From Baylisascaris procyonis (taxonomy: Eukaryota; Nematoda; Chromadorea; Rhabditida; Ascarididae): a stretch of 64,000 nt of DNA. The DNA is taken from NCBI GenBank assembly GCA_037389465.1, contig JAZARR010000033.1, forward strand, positions 2,022,501-2,086,500, given 5' to 3'. Below are positions 12,161 through 23,485 of the stretch, one piece after another. The notes under the pieces were generated by a model. The model saw nothing but the letters and a program-made list of their open reading frames with translations. It made no database searches and was not told the DNA's origin. A program made the position numbers and the translations under genes. The stretch's first letter is position 1, and each line of letters begins with the position of its first letter.

Positions 12161-12162
12161 AG
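12153..12162 (+). promoter_or_regulatory. Possible trans-splice acceptor upstream of ttx-7
   Basis: A pyrimidine stretch ends in TTGGATGCAG, 46 bases before the chosen ATG. Use of this site would remove the in-frame upstream ATG at 12044 and favour the start at 12209. The site is only moderately strong. Confidence 0.3.
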
Positions 12163-12208
12163 TATTAAGGAGATCTTTGTTTGGGCTTCACAAAGCACCA
12201 TTGAGAAG

Positions 12209-15144
12209 ATGAATGCCAATTGGAAGCCGATACATCCTGACGAGGACAAATTCGTCACCACTGCACTGACTATGGTGAAGAAGGCTGGAGCGGTAAGATC
12301 TTCTCTTGCTTGTTATTTATTATTTGGAGCAGATTGTTGGGTAATGAAGGGATGAGAAAACTTCTGAAGGGTATCGTTTCGGCAAACGCTACGAAAGCAA
12401 ACACTCTACGCAGTTGTTGACCATGAGCTCGCTGCTGTGAATGTTTTTTTATCGTTGAGAAATATAGCAATATGAATAGGATTGCGATTTTATGCACGCA
12501 TATTGAGTTCATTTCGATGAAAATGCGAGCAAAACAGATGGCAATGAAAACAGCGGACGAATTTGCGTTGTTCACATAATTTTGCTTGCAACTACTGAGG
12601 GGAGCCTAACCTATATAAATGCTCTTGTAGTTTCTTTAAACCTTTTAACGAGGTAGTCTGGATATTACATTCTTTTGATCCAGCGAGCTTAGCAGAATTT
12701 ACCGATTCCTGTTCATCACTGTTACGAGTGGCTTTTCGAGCGTGAGATTAGACGAATCCTTCTCTGCTTTGGTTCTGGAGCTGTATTATGTCATTAAACT
12801 ATTGTGCGGCGCATCCCCTTTGCAGTATTTATAGCCATTCTTTTAGGAACAGTCGTCTGTTTAAATTCCTTTAGGTGTTAGAAAATGCGCTGGCTGTTTT
12901 ATTCCGATTATATTGGTATGCTTGTTTTTCAAGTTCTTATTCAGTGACAAGTAGTATGCTTATTTCGGGAAATCCCCATACTATACACGTAATGTATGTC
13001 TTCTTATGATACACCTGCCTGCTTTTGATGTGGAGCATCTACAGGCTGTGAATAACAGACAGCTGCTTTGCTGGTTGTATACGGCAACGGACGAAAGGCG
13101 TTCGGGTGAGAGGGGAAGAAGAAAGTCGATGCGTTTCGTGAATCGCTTGGCTAACTGCACTTCTTTGAATTCCTTCGTGATTTGCTTCATGAAGTATTCC
13201 CCCTCGTACTCCTTAACAATCTCCGCCACCCATCTTCAGTCTCGTTTTTACATGATGAAAGCAGAAATCCAGTGACTTGACCCACCCTCTTTCTTAGAGA
13301 TTAGATAAGGAATCTTTTACGGAAGGTACGGAAGCTTCTGCATAAATAGAGCTGTCGAGTAGTGCTTTAAGCGGACTTTTGGCAAAGGAGATGAGAGCCC
13401 TGCTCCATGGCTCTATAGGCCATCTGCTGTTGCTCACAAGCAACATTATTACCATTGTATGAGAAAGTATTGCAACGAAGAACTATGTGGAGGAAAATAT
13501 AATCCAATCCCATGCTTCAAACGAAGAACCTTTTGGTCAGCGAGTAGTCGGACTGTAACTGCGGCAATCGGTTAGAGAGTTTACTTAGGAATCCTCAATA
13601 AGGTAATTAATAGCTGCTGTTTTCTGCTTATCGTGTTTCCGTCTTCCAGATTGAAATATCCCAACGAAAGTGTGGAAAATTTTGTGCAATTTTGCATGCT
13701 TTTTTCAAAAAGGACTCAAATCGGATGTTACTTTTGCAGTTACTCAGGAGAACCAAGATAGTTACTTCTATAGAAAGAGTCATATGGAATGCAAGTTTCT
13801 ACGTTCCCCCACCCTCACTCGCTTAAATCCTATGCGCCTGTGTGCTCATTCCTCCCCTTCCCTCTTTCTAACTACATCAATTTCGCCCTGACTAAGTTGT
13901 ACGTTGCGGTGATCTCCCACAATGAATCGAGGCTGTTGAAGTAAAAAGTATGTTTTGGTTTAAAGTAAAGGGTTGCAATGTGATGGATGCTCTGCGCTAT
14001 TTTTTATTAGACTTTTATCGATTATAATCTTTTATGAACGAAATTTTTTATTGAAGTGAGAGTCAACTCATTTCGAGGAAATTCAGGTGGTACGTGCTGC
14101 TTTCGAGCAGCCATCGTGCGACGTTCACACGAAGGCCTCAAACACGGATCTTGTCACCGAAACCGACCAGGCCGTTGAAAAACTCCTCATCCAAGGTCTT
14201 AAAGGCGCCTTCCCTGACCACAAGTATATTTTTTGTTTAGGCGTATGTTATCCTCTCATTAGGTCATGCTTATCTATCAATGTGGGCAGTGATAGGTAAG
14301 TACGATTGCTTATAGTTGATCGTTTCGTCAGTACATTCTTCGTATGTCATCAATTTGTTTTGCAATTGCCAATGGCGATTTGGTTATGCGACTAGGTTTT
14401 ATTGATTGTAATCTTTTATGAATGAAATTGCTTTTTCCTTTCTTTCAGTTTTATAGGATTTCAAATGATTCCCTATATATTGCTTCCAGTTCTTCATTAT
14501 ATTCAATAGTCTAGTGAATATTCATTTCCGGTTTGATTCATTATTCTAAAATTATATTTTGTAGAAATACTAACGTAACGTTTTTCTAATTTTATATGCA
14601 TATAGTAGTGGTGTTTTTGCAAGTTGTATTTTTCTTTCTATAGTGGAAGTGCATTATCGAAAAACGAGCGATCGAAAAATGTGGCGAATTGCAGAGATTG
14701 ATGGAGATTCACCATGATGGTCGCAGTGAATGAAAACCTCAAAGAAATCTTAGAAAACATAAAGGGGGAGGGGTTGAGGAGAGGGGTGATAGAATAAGAA
14801 TAAACTGACATCTTATTTTTTCGCAGGACTGGGAATGTTGAAAGTTTTCCGGTGATTATAGCCGATTTTAAGGAATAAGAATGAAATAAAATATGGTCAT
14901 CTACCTCGAAGTTCACAGACTTAGCAAATCAAAGACTGCTTTAGCATCTCTTTGCAAAATTTTTCGGCATCTTAGCAAAAATCGCCTTAATCGATGTCGT
15001 ATGAACTCTCTTATTATCGAAATGTGAATGTATTCTAAAATATAACATAAAAATTGTTGCCAAATTTAAAGTTTAACGAGCACATGCAAAGCAGATGTTC
15101 ATTTGAGCTTCAAATTATGCCAGACTGGAGGTATAACCAGGAAA

Positions 15145-15181
<37 letters not shown>

Positions 15182-18100
15182 TTTTTTTTTTAATGAAAAG
15201 GCGGAAGTCAGTCGTCGATTGCGGTCTCGTGCTGTTTGCTCTCGCTCTCACTCAAAGTTTCTGAACTCTTTTCTCTCTTCGTGTCGATTTCTTTAATTTG
15301 TGACGATGACAGAATATATGGGAAGAAAAATTTCCCTTCCAAAGGGTAGAAAAGTTTTCGGGCACCTTTCCATTCCTTCGGTCCAACTTTTTGAACTCGC
15401 TCAAAAGTCCAGCATTTTGTCTGCAACTTTTGGATCATTTCCACTTACTGTTTCAATCCAGGAGAACTATTTTCTTTGAATCCGAAGGTTTTTTAGTTGC
15501 CTGAATTCTACAGTATATTTGGGTATAATCTGGTGTCTATATAGACCCTATGTAAGATGTAGAATGTGATATTCATAAGACAAAGGGGCTGCGGCGAAGC
15601 GCTTGAATTAGGGTATTTGCTAATTTTGTAGGTTACGCACTTATTCAGTAAGTACTGTTAAAGCTTTTTTGCACATTCTGAGAGTAAGATTGCTCATTCA
15701 GATTTATTGGAGAGGAATCAGTGGCCGGTGGGCAGAAGATCGAATACACTGATGCACCAACATGGATTATCGATCCGATAGATGGAACGACGAACTTTGT
15801 TCATCGGTAAAAGTTACCTAGTAGAAATAATTTAGTCATCATTTAATGGGCGGTAGTTGTACCGAACATAAATAAGCACAGCTGTTCAGAAAAGGGGAGT
15901 TTACATAAAGGAAGTTGAGCATAACTTTGTTCTCACTGATTCGTTCTGATTTGCTGTTTTTGCTTTTCATTTAGTGGTCGTCTTAATTTACTCTATAATT
16001 GCAGAGAAATAATATTTACCGCTATTCATCAAAACCCGACATAACTTCCAACGATTACTCTGCAATGTGATAGGAGTTTTGTGATTAAGTTATTTTGTGA
16101 GGGGTGACATATGCTTAAATATTTTTCGTTTACAAACACTTGCGGAGTACTGTGCCAGCGATATTTTTGTAACGCTTATAGTTTTATTTCTTTATTGCAC
16201 AGAATATGGTTAGTTCAGAAATCTCCCGCTCGACCTTGCGATGTATTGCTTCAGACACTGAAATTTTGGCTGATCTATCTTTATGCGTTAATCAGACTTT
16301 ATGTTATTGGCAGATCTTAATGCGTCGTTGTGTTATGATTGTTGAGCTGATAAAGTGTTGTGTTAAAAAGCCATTTTTAGATCACTATTTGTCGTCTTTC
16401 TACCTTGAAATTTTTCAGGAGCATCTTTTTCACTTTTAATTTCTTCGTTTTAAATTACTTATTCATATCTTTTGGGTATTTTTATTTGTTTTTGATTTTA
16501 AACTTTCTAATTTGGTGTTAGTGATTTATTGAGAAAAGAATGCAAATGCAGCTTACATTTAGAATACCGATGATAGCGATCTGTGTGGGATTGGCGGTGA
16601 AGAAACAATTGCGTGCTGGCATCGTGTATAATCCGATCACGAGGGAATTGTTCCAGGCACAGACTGGAAAAGGAGCTTTCAAAAACGGATTCCCCATTCA
16701 CGTTTCTTCCACTAAGGGTATTTCTTTGCGTTTTTTTTTTTCACCCTCTGCCATGGTTTTCTTATATTTCTTTAGAACTTTTAGGAGGAAAGCATGGAGA
16801 AAGCTAGCTATTACGCGTTGCGATCTGGAAATGTTAGGATGTAAGAGTAGAAATTGAAGTAAGAAGTGAAGGCGAATATGTTTTACTTTTAGTGGGTCAA
16901 TGATCTTCGTGATGCTGTTTTGTGATGCACAGATTGCGTTATATTGTCATAGTGGTGAGCATGAGTTCGAGTTGGCCATAGTGGCCTAGCATCAGCATAG
17001 CACATGAAGTTTTGTGCAAATGCATGACGCATTTTTTGCATAATTTGCAATAGTGCACTCTGGCGAGTGCTGTTGTCTCTTTCTGAGGGATAATTTCTGG
17101 TCACTATAAAGAAATGCAGCATCCATCGAATTTAACACAGTAGACAAAGCCTAGCAATGCCTGAAACATTTTTGTTTCGATTATTCTGCTTCTTAATAAT
17201 TATTATTGATCGAATGAATTGATTCTTTATTGGTCAATAATTAAACAAATGAGGCCTTCCGAATCCACTTGTTAGTATGCTTCTATTGTTTGAAGTAGTA
17301 AAAGTTTGTTCAGTGGTAGATTTTGAATATCTACATGAGTAAATGATAGCGGGGTAGAATGGGAAAAGAGGCGAGAGAGGGGCGAGAACAGAGTTGAGAA
17401 ATAGGGAAATGAAAGAAGTAGTGGACAGACTCGTTCGCATACATGTTAGAGCTTTGATACGCGAGTGAGGTTGGAACTAACGCTGCTCAGCTATGTAATC
17501 GACGAGGTGATGGAACGCGTGAAGAGGGAACACAGGAGCAACTTTCAACTATGCCATGCGGAAGAGGAGCCGACGGGCGTTGACTGAGGCGATGCTCGTT
17601 GGCCGGTAGCGCAAATGAAATTTATCAAACAGTTTCCGCTGTAGCCAGATGATGCGTGCTTTAGGCTTATTCTAAAGCATTCCAAAAGCAAAATGCTGGC
17701 AACGACGTTGTCACAACAATTTTGCACCCCGATCGATATTGGGGACGAAGCCTGGAACCGTTCACAGTTTTTGCTGCCTTAGATCAACGATAGTTGCAGG
17801 CAGTTCTTGTATAGAGTACTTCATTCTGTGGGTAGCAGAAGCTAGCGATGCGTTCAACATGCTGGAGCAATGCCTCCGGGCTAGCAACATCAGAGTGGAA
17901 GTGGAGCTGGAGGTCTGTTGCGCCGTCACTTCTGCGATACTAATGTATTCATTGAGCATGTGGGTACCGACGGAGATAACAGCGGAGTAACTGAATGCAA
18001 CCGAGCAGAGCTTTTTGTTGCAAATTCTCGGTTAATATGGAGCGACGTGAAGGCTGTTATAAACATCGAGGGGGAGAAGACGCAGAGATCTGTTGGCGTT

Positions 18101-21100
18101 AGAGACGAAGTAAGGAAACCATCAGAGTGCGCAGCAAAGGCTGCTTCGAGTGCTCGTTCATCTCATACATAGGTGAGGTGACAGATTAATGAAGATGGAT
18201 GTCCTCTATGGGTCACAATCTGTTTGAATACAGGGAAGAAGAAGGAGCCGACTGAACTAGAAATATATTGCCGAAGTCGGCCTATGATCGACGGGATTTC
18301 TTTGTGTCATGTAAAGAGAGATGTATGCCCATGGCCACAGAATCAACACGGCGTGGCGCAGTGTGAACTCGCTAAGCCAACGATAGGTATAGCGCTCAAC
18401 GGAGTGTTCTCGCTTACGGGGCCTGATGTAATGCGATTTCAGAATGCACTTGTTTATTATGCTTCTCTAGTTTGAAACATTGGAAATTGTTTCATTGGTA
18501 GTTTTTGAATAACTGTGGGAATCATCGACGTCCACATAAAATGGGGAATTAGATGAAGGAGAAAAGTGAATTGCTCTGAAATAAAAGAATGGAAGAAGCA
18601 GCGGTAAGACACGTTCGCATGCATCCTTGAGTTGGCTATTATGTTGAGCTCGGATTGTTTTGTTTCTCTGACCGTTTTTATGTCCGATTTGGCACCTTCT
18701 ATCTGTGTGATTTTACATTTTTTATTGTGCTGATCGAACCAGATCGTTTAACCGTGAAAACTAAAATTTGATTTGTTTTACCATTTCACGACAAGATGTC
18801 ATTTCTATTTCAAATTCTTTCAGTTTCTTACATACGTAAACACATCTATTCAGATGAGTGAGTGATTTGCGAAGTTTTATGCCGCAGTTTGCCTAATGTT
18901 AAGAGAAAGTGGAAGTATTTTGTTGATGCTTATCCAGTGTTTGGCCCTCTTAAAATTTTTCTCTTCACACCTTTACCATTTTTACTGGCTTCTTATCTTT
19001 GTGCACCTCGTTGAATATCCTCTCCTCCTCCCCCTCCTACCCACTAAGCGATCAGAAGAATACGAAAACAAGAAATGAGGCGGGAGCCATGGGGGGAGGG
19101 ACGTTGTTTGGAGTGCACTGAATGGGTAAATTCTTTATCTGCAGCATTGAACCGAAGTTTGATCTGCCAGTCACTTGGTATCCATAACCTGGTGACATTC
19201 GGTGACAAGTGGATGAATATTGCGTTGGAGAATCACCGACGTCAGTGTCTCGCCGGCGTTAGAGGGTTGGTTCTTTGCTCTCAAATCAATTACGTAACAG
19301 GCTTACAAGAGGGCACTGGGACTTGCCTTGTTGAATTGTAAAAATCTGACCCAAGTGCGCAGGGCCCAGCTAGAAAGCGGAAATCCCCGTTGATTCACCT
19401 GTCTCATTTTTCTCAACTTTCAGTCGTCCTCTGTTTTGCATTTGTTTTTTGTTTTTCACTCCATCAATTTCTTATGACTTTTGCACCCATTTCCCTACCG
19501 TTCACATCACTGACTGAGATCGTGCTGATCCCACTTGTCTGCCTATATCGTCATATTTTGCTCAGTGAAATGTTGCCTTCACCTGTCGCATTGCATGATT
19601 TCAAAATTCATTGAACTTGTACGCAACATTGACTGTGAGTCGAATCTTTCTGCAGTTAATGTACACCTGAAAAAATCGGCGAATATGGAGAATGAGTGAA
19701 GGCAAATACAGAGAAATGGGATTCGAATCCGCTGCCATCGTTATTCATGTGATTCTCTAATTGGCTGAATTGATTGATGTGAAACGTTTTTAGTGTTTCA
19801 AATATCAGACAGGAAGTGTTACTTTGGGATAAGACTGTCGGCAAGTCCGCTCTTATCCATTCATCCCGTCCACCGCATTTCCTATTCAAAATTGGAATCT
19901 CTTTGAATAGTAGAAGTAAATATCGGCTTGAATCGATGTTACAGAGGCGTAATGTAGCAATTCGAGGTGCGGGTGGCCTCCTGATGAGCCGAGCCCTAGA
20001 TCTTATTTGAAGGCCTTAAGAGCTGAGAAAACGATTTTTGATGTTTTTTCTACACTCGTTAGTGACTTATTCTTCTTTGTTTTGCGATATACTCCCACTC
20101 TTATTCTTTTAATTCCTTAGTTTCTGTTTTGACCCTCTTTCAAAAATGTCCCATTTTCAACTCACAGATGAAACTCACAAACAGATGCATCTGATGAAGA
20201 ATGCTTTCAAGCATGTGAGCAGTGCAGAACGTTCATTTTAGAATATTTGTGTGCTTAGCAAAGAGTGAGAGAGAAATACGCACTCTACCCGCAGATGACA
20301 GTTGGCCATGAATCATCGTTTTGGCGCAATGAAGTTTAAAGTTGATGTTTTTAGTGGCATTCCCAAATTCCGCTAACGTTTCACTTGCATCTGCAGGAGA
20401 CATTCCTACGGGTCCACTGATATGCTTGATATTACACGAATTTGAGAGCTATCACGTAAACTTTTATTCGATGATTCACCTTCATAGGGTATGCTGGATG
20501 GTAGTGCGAATACACTTGCAGCGTGCACATAGCTTTTATTGATATTGGATGTAGTGATAATATGTGATATGTTGTCGGTAAATCAACAAGTGAAGAACGA
20601 GGAGGGGGTAAGGCGGCAGTTGATTTGACGAGTTTGTAGGTGACATATTTTCACTAGATACTCCTCTTCGCCCATAATGGAAGGTTTTACTCAACGATTT
20701 TCTTTTTGGGTGATGTTAAATATGTTGTTCTCTTATTTTTAGCTGATGGGAATTCGGCCTACAGGTTTTGCTAGCTGATGCATTGTGGTTGTATCGTTGT
20801 ATTCATCGAAAACGGTTTGCTCGCCGCTTTCAATACATTTGCCAGAAATTCATTGCGTTTACCGATCGCGAGATCGCCCCGCCAGATAAAGCTTTCTTTT
20901 CATTGCCGCACTTATTCTTTCCTCTTTCCAACGAATTGGATGCAACTAATGTCAAATGCTTCACTCTTACTTATCGCTTTCCTCCGAAATATTTAAATTT
21001 TATAGTTGTTAATTGCATCAGAGAATGTAATGTAGCTTAAAGTGAATTTTCTACTAAATAAGCATTTCATTTGGTGAATTATTTTTTTCACAAATTACTA

Positions 21101-23485
21101 ACATTGCAATTTGAAAATTTTATTTTTATGTTTGCAAACTCTTCTATGGTCAAATATTTTTAAATATCATACGAAGAAGGAAGGTGGAATAGCTCCTTTT
21201 CGGTGGACGTTTCATTCTACCACAGCTATCCATCCGGCCTTCTCACTTTCTGATTATGCGATTCTAAAATGGATGCTGCTTCTGGAAGAGAAACCCCTCG
21301 TTTAGAGACTTTCTTTTGCATCGTCTAGCTCCACACTTTTATTTAATTTTACTAATGCCGTCACAGTTTATTTAAAAATTAAATGTTTCGTTTGAGTGGT
21401 TCTGCTTCTCCACTGTGATTTTTGCCCTTTTTTATCATTGTCAATGGCTCTTCTCTATAATTTCTTTATAGTGCACTTTTTGTTCTGAACATAATTTTCT
21501 CTACACAATTTCCTTCAGAGAGAAATGAGATAGGTGATGAATAGTTGGGAGGAGGGAAAGGAGGATGGGAGATGAGGTGAGGTGTCTTGTGAATGCGTAC
21601 CTGTTGGTGAAACAAAGCGACTTCAGCGGTGGGCAATTCGGTGTTGATTCTGCAGTTGGGTGCCGACCGCAGTGAGCGCCTCGTGAATTCCTTCATCAGC
21701 AATTATAAAAACGCCATGGTTGCCAAGGACGCCAGGGGGTACGCTTTAATTTTCTTCCGCTAAAATGTTCTTAATACAATGCAGAAAAACAATTTTTGTA
21801 GCGAATAATTTGAGCAAGTTTAATATTGCACGTTTGTTGTTCCGTCCTTTATTTTTCTTATCGTCCCGGCGGCACGAAACCTGGACCTTGCTAATGGATT
21901 CGAGATTCATCACGCATAGTTAATCATATATTTCACCTGTGGGATGGGTAAATAGAAGTATCACTTCCTCATGCAACTGTGAATCAAGCAATTCGTCTGG
22001 ACGCGTTCGAGTTGCTTGTACGTAATGTTTGCAGAAGTGGTGCAGCGTAAACACAGCTGAGTGTCAGAGTTTTTCCGATGCATAAGTGCATATATTTTTA
22101 AAGTTTTGTTAATTCATTTTTCGTTCTTTTCTGTAAAGTTGCTTTGTATTTCTGATTCTGTTGTATGCAAACATTCATTGCCATAACCCTGCCTCATTGC
22201 AAGTGGTTGTCGATTGCGTTGTATTATAAAAAGAGTGAGAAATGTTCTTGATTTATTGCACTTCAGAAAAGCGTATTAAAAGGGACAGGAGAGTTTCAAA
22301 AATTTACTGCTGTGGGGTTGTAGAATGTGTTTTTATGCTGAAATGACTTAGTCTCTCATTTTCGCTGGCTTTCGTCGATGTTTGTTTTCCACGGACATGC
22401 TTCAAAGGGGCTACCACTGTAAACCATAAAAGATGTGAAGAGCTAATTCTTCGATATAGTTGGTAGAAATATGATCACAGATGGCATGTGTAAACATTGA
22501 TTATATGTTGCTTCTCAGGCATCGTTCGTTCGGATCAGCAGCCATCAATATGGTTTATGTGGCACAGGGCTCGACCGATGCCTACGTCGAATATGGCATT
22601 CACTCGTGGGACGTAGCTGCTGCAGCTGTTATTGTCAGCGAGGCTGGTGGTGTAATCTTGGATCCTTCCGGTTCGTTCAGCTTTTTATCATCAGAACGTT
22701 CTCCCAACTCTTTTGCAGAAAAAAAGAAAGAGGGTTGTTTTGAAATATTTGTAAAGCGTTTTATTTCATAGGATTTTCTTTTTGGTGGGTTAATATTGTG
22801 AAATGTTGCTCGAGTTATTACACGTAACTGTGTGCGCGTACAGCTTATCTATATGTGCTTCCATCAGTCGTCCATATTTACCTGGTGATAGGTAATTCCA
22901 AATGGTGAGCGGCAATTATTTAGAGGGTGGACGGTTAAACTCTTTTGCTGACTCGGCCGCTCATGTCATGCATCGCTTGGGAATGGGAGCTCAATTTTTC
23001 TCTGTAAGGGGTTTCTGTAGAATCAGAAATGTTTGAACGCAATCAGAAGAGAGGTGAACAAACATTAAATTATGAACTGGTGGCTTCTCCATAATGTTGC
23101 AGTGAGCAAGACTTTCGTTGCATTGCAGTTCAGCTATGTCCGAGCCATCCATCTGCCACTGTTCTTCGATAACCTTTGCTAGTGTTGATGACAAAAACTA
23201 GTGCTACCACATAATGAGCGGGAACGGGAACGAAAATTTGATGCCACAAGTCATATATGAAAGTACAACGCGGTTTGTCACCATAATATATGCGGATTAA
23301 AAATGCTAACCTTTTACCTTATTTAACTCAGATGTATTGATTATTCTTTGATTGAGGACTAACATGAACTTTCAGGCAAAGAGTTTGATGTAATGGGTCG
23401 ACGTGTGTTGTGTGCATCAACGAACGAACTTGCTAAGGAGCTTTCTGGCATGCTAACTCATGTGGATTATGAACGGGAAGCTTGA
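12209..23485 (+). CDS. ttx-7: Myo-inositol monophosphatase (IMPase), complete, 7 exons, 284 aa
   Basis: Coding exons: 12209-12292, 14087-14223, 15702-15806, 16563-16717, 21627-21738, 22519-22670, 23376-23485 (TGA). All GT-AG junctions agree in phase and total 855 nt. The protein aligns end to end with IMPA1 (277 aa). It carries GEESVAGG, motif [16 protein letters not shown] (metal-binding Asp residues and catalytic Thr) and motif [16 protein letters not shown]. The enzyme removes phosphate from inositol monophosphates with Mg2+, is inhibited by lithium and feeds phosphoinositide synthesis. In C. elegans TTX-7 this supports thermotaxis and synaptic protein localisation. Exon 5 is the least conserved piece, but [16 protein letters not shown] matches the family pattern S-LLVTELGSSR. 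Introns are 0.7-4.9 kb. The ATG at 12209 is chosen because family similarity begins just after it. An in-frame upstream ATG at 12044 lies before a probable acceptor. No key residue is missing. Confidence 0.95.
12293..14086. other. ttx-7 intron 1 (1.8 kb) with an antisense open frame
   Basis: Mostly AT-rich, but 12981-13229 on the minus strand is open for 82 codons and unusually protein-like, including [19 protein letters not shown] and [20 protein letters not shown] do not recognise it. It could be an old retrocopy or nested gene fragment, or chance. Confidence 0.4.
15146..15191. repeat. (TTA)n microsatellite followed by T11
   Basis: About eleven TTA units then a poly-T run, inside ttx-7 intron 2. 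Simple repeat, likely length-polymorphic. Confidence 0.9.
17276..17465. repeat. Left copy of a ~190-bp diverged direct repeat
   Basis: Pairs with about 18457-18650. Shared blocks include TATGCTTCT, the run around TGGTAG-TTTTGAATA and the run around CGTTCGCAT-CAT. The two copies bracket a degenerate reverse-transcriptase fragment, so they may be terminal repeats or a duplication of one element. I aligned them by eye only. Confidence 0.55.
17480..18200 (+). mobile_element. Decayed non-LTR retrotransposon fragment (RT C-terminal region)
   Basis: In the frame 17739-17990 the translation carries [11 protein letters not shown], then [19 protein letters not shown], then [17 protein letters not shown]. 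The order fits the end of the reverse-transcriptase domain of RTE-like and related LINE elements: Y-L-G-S-T-I, a helix with A-x-A-F-x-x-L, then V-Y-x-A-V-x-x-x-x-L-x-Y-x-x-x-x-W. Frames shift and stops occur on both sides, so it is a relic. No endonuclease domain or catalytic FADD box is visible. It sits in ttx-7 intron 4, which helps explain why that intron is the largest. Confidence 0.6.
18457..18650. repeat. Right copy of the ~190-bp diverged direct repeat
   Basis: Partner of 17276-17465, same orientation, about 1.18 kb downstream. Both copies end in a purine-rich AAGAAG-AG-GG block followed by CGTTCGCATNCAT. Confidence 0.55.
18651..21626. other. Remainder of ttx-7 intron 4
   Basis: About 3 kb of AT-rich DNA without a supported gene. 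Short open frames (for example 19075-19341) show no splice-site pairing or family match. A GGATTCGAATCC palindrome at 19729-19740 looks at first like a tRNA T-arm, but no tRNA body accompanies it. Confidence 0.5.

Noticed and set aside
19725..19742. GGATTCGAATCC resembling a tRNA T-arm
   Set aside because: It is a simple palindrome. No A box, anticodon arm or paired acceptor stem exists at tRNA distances upstream.
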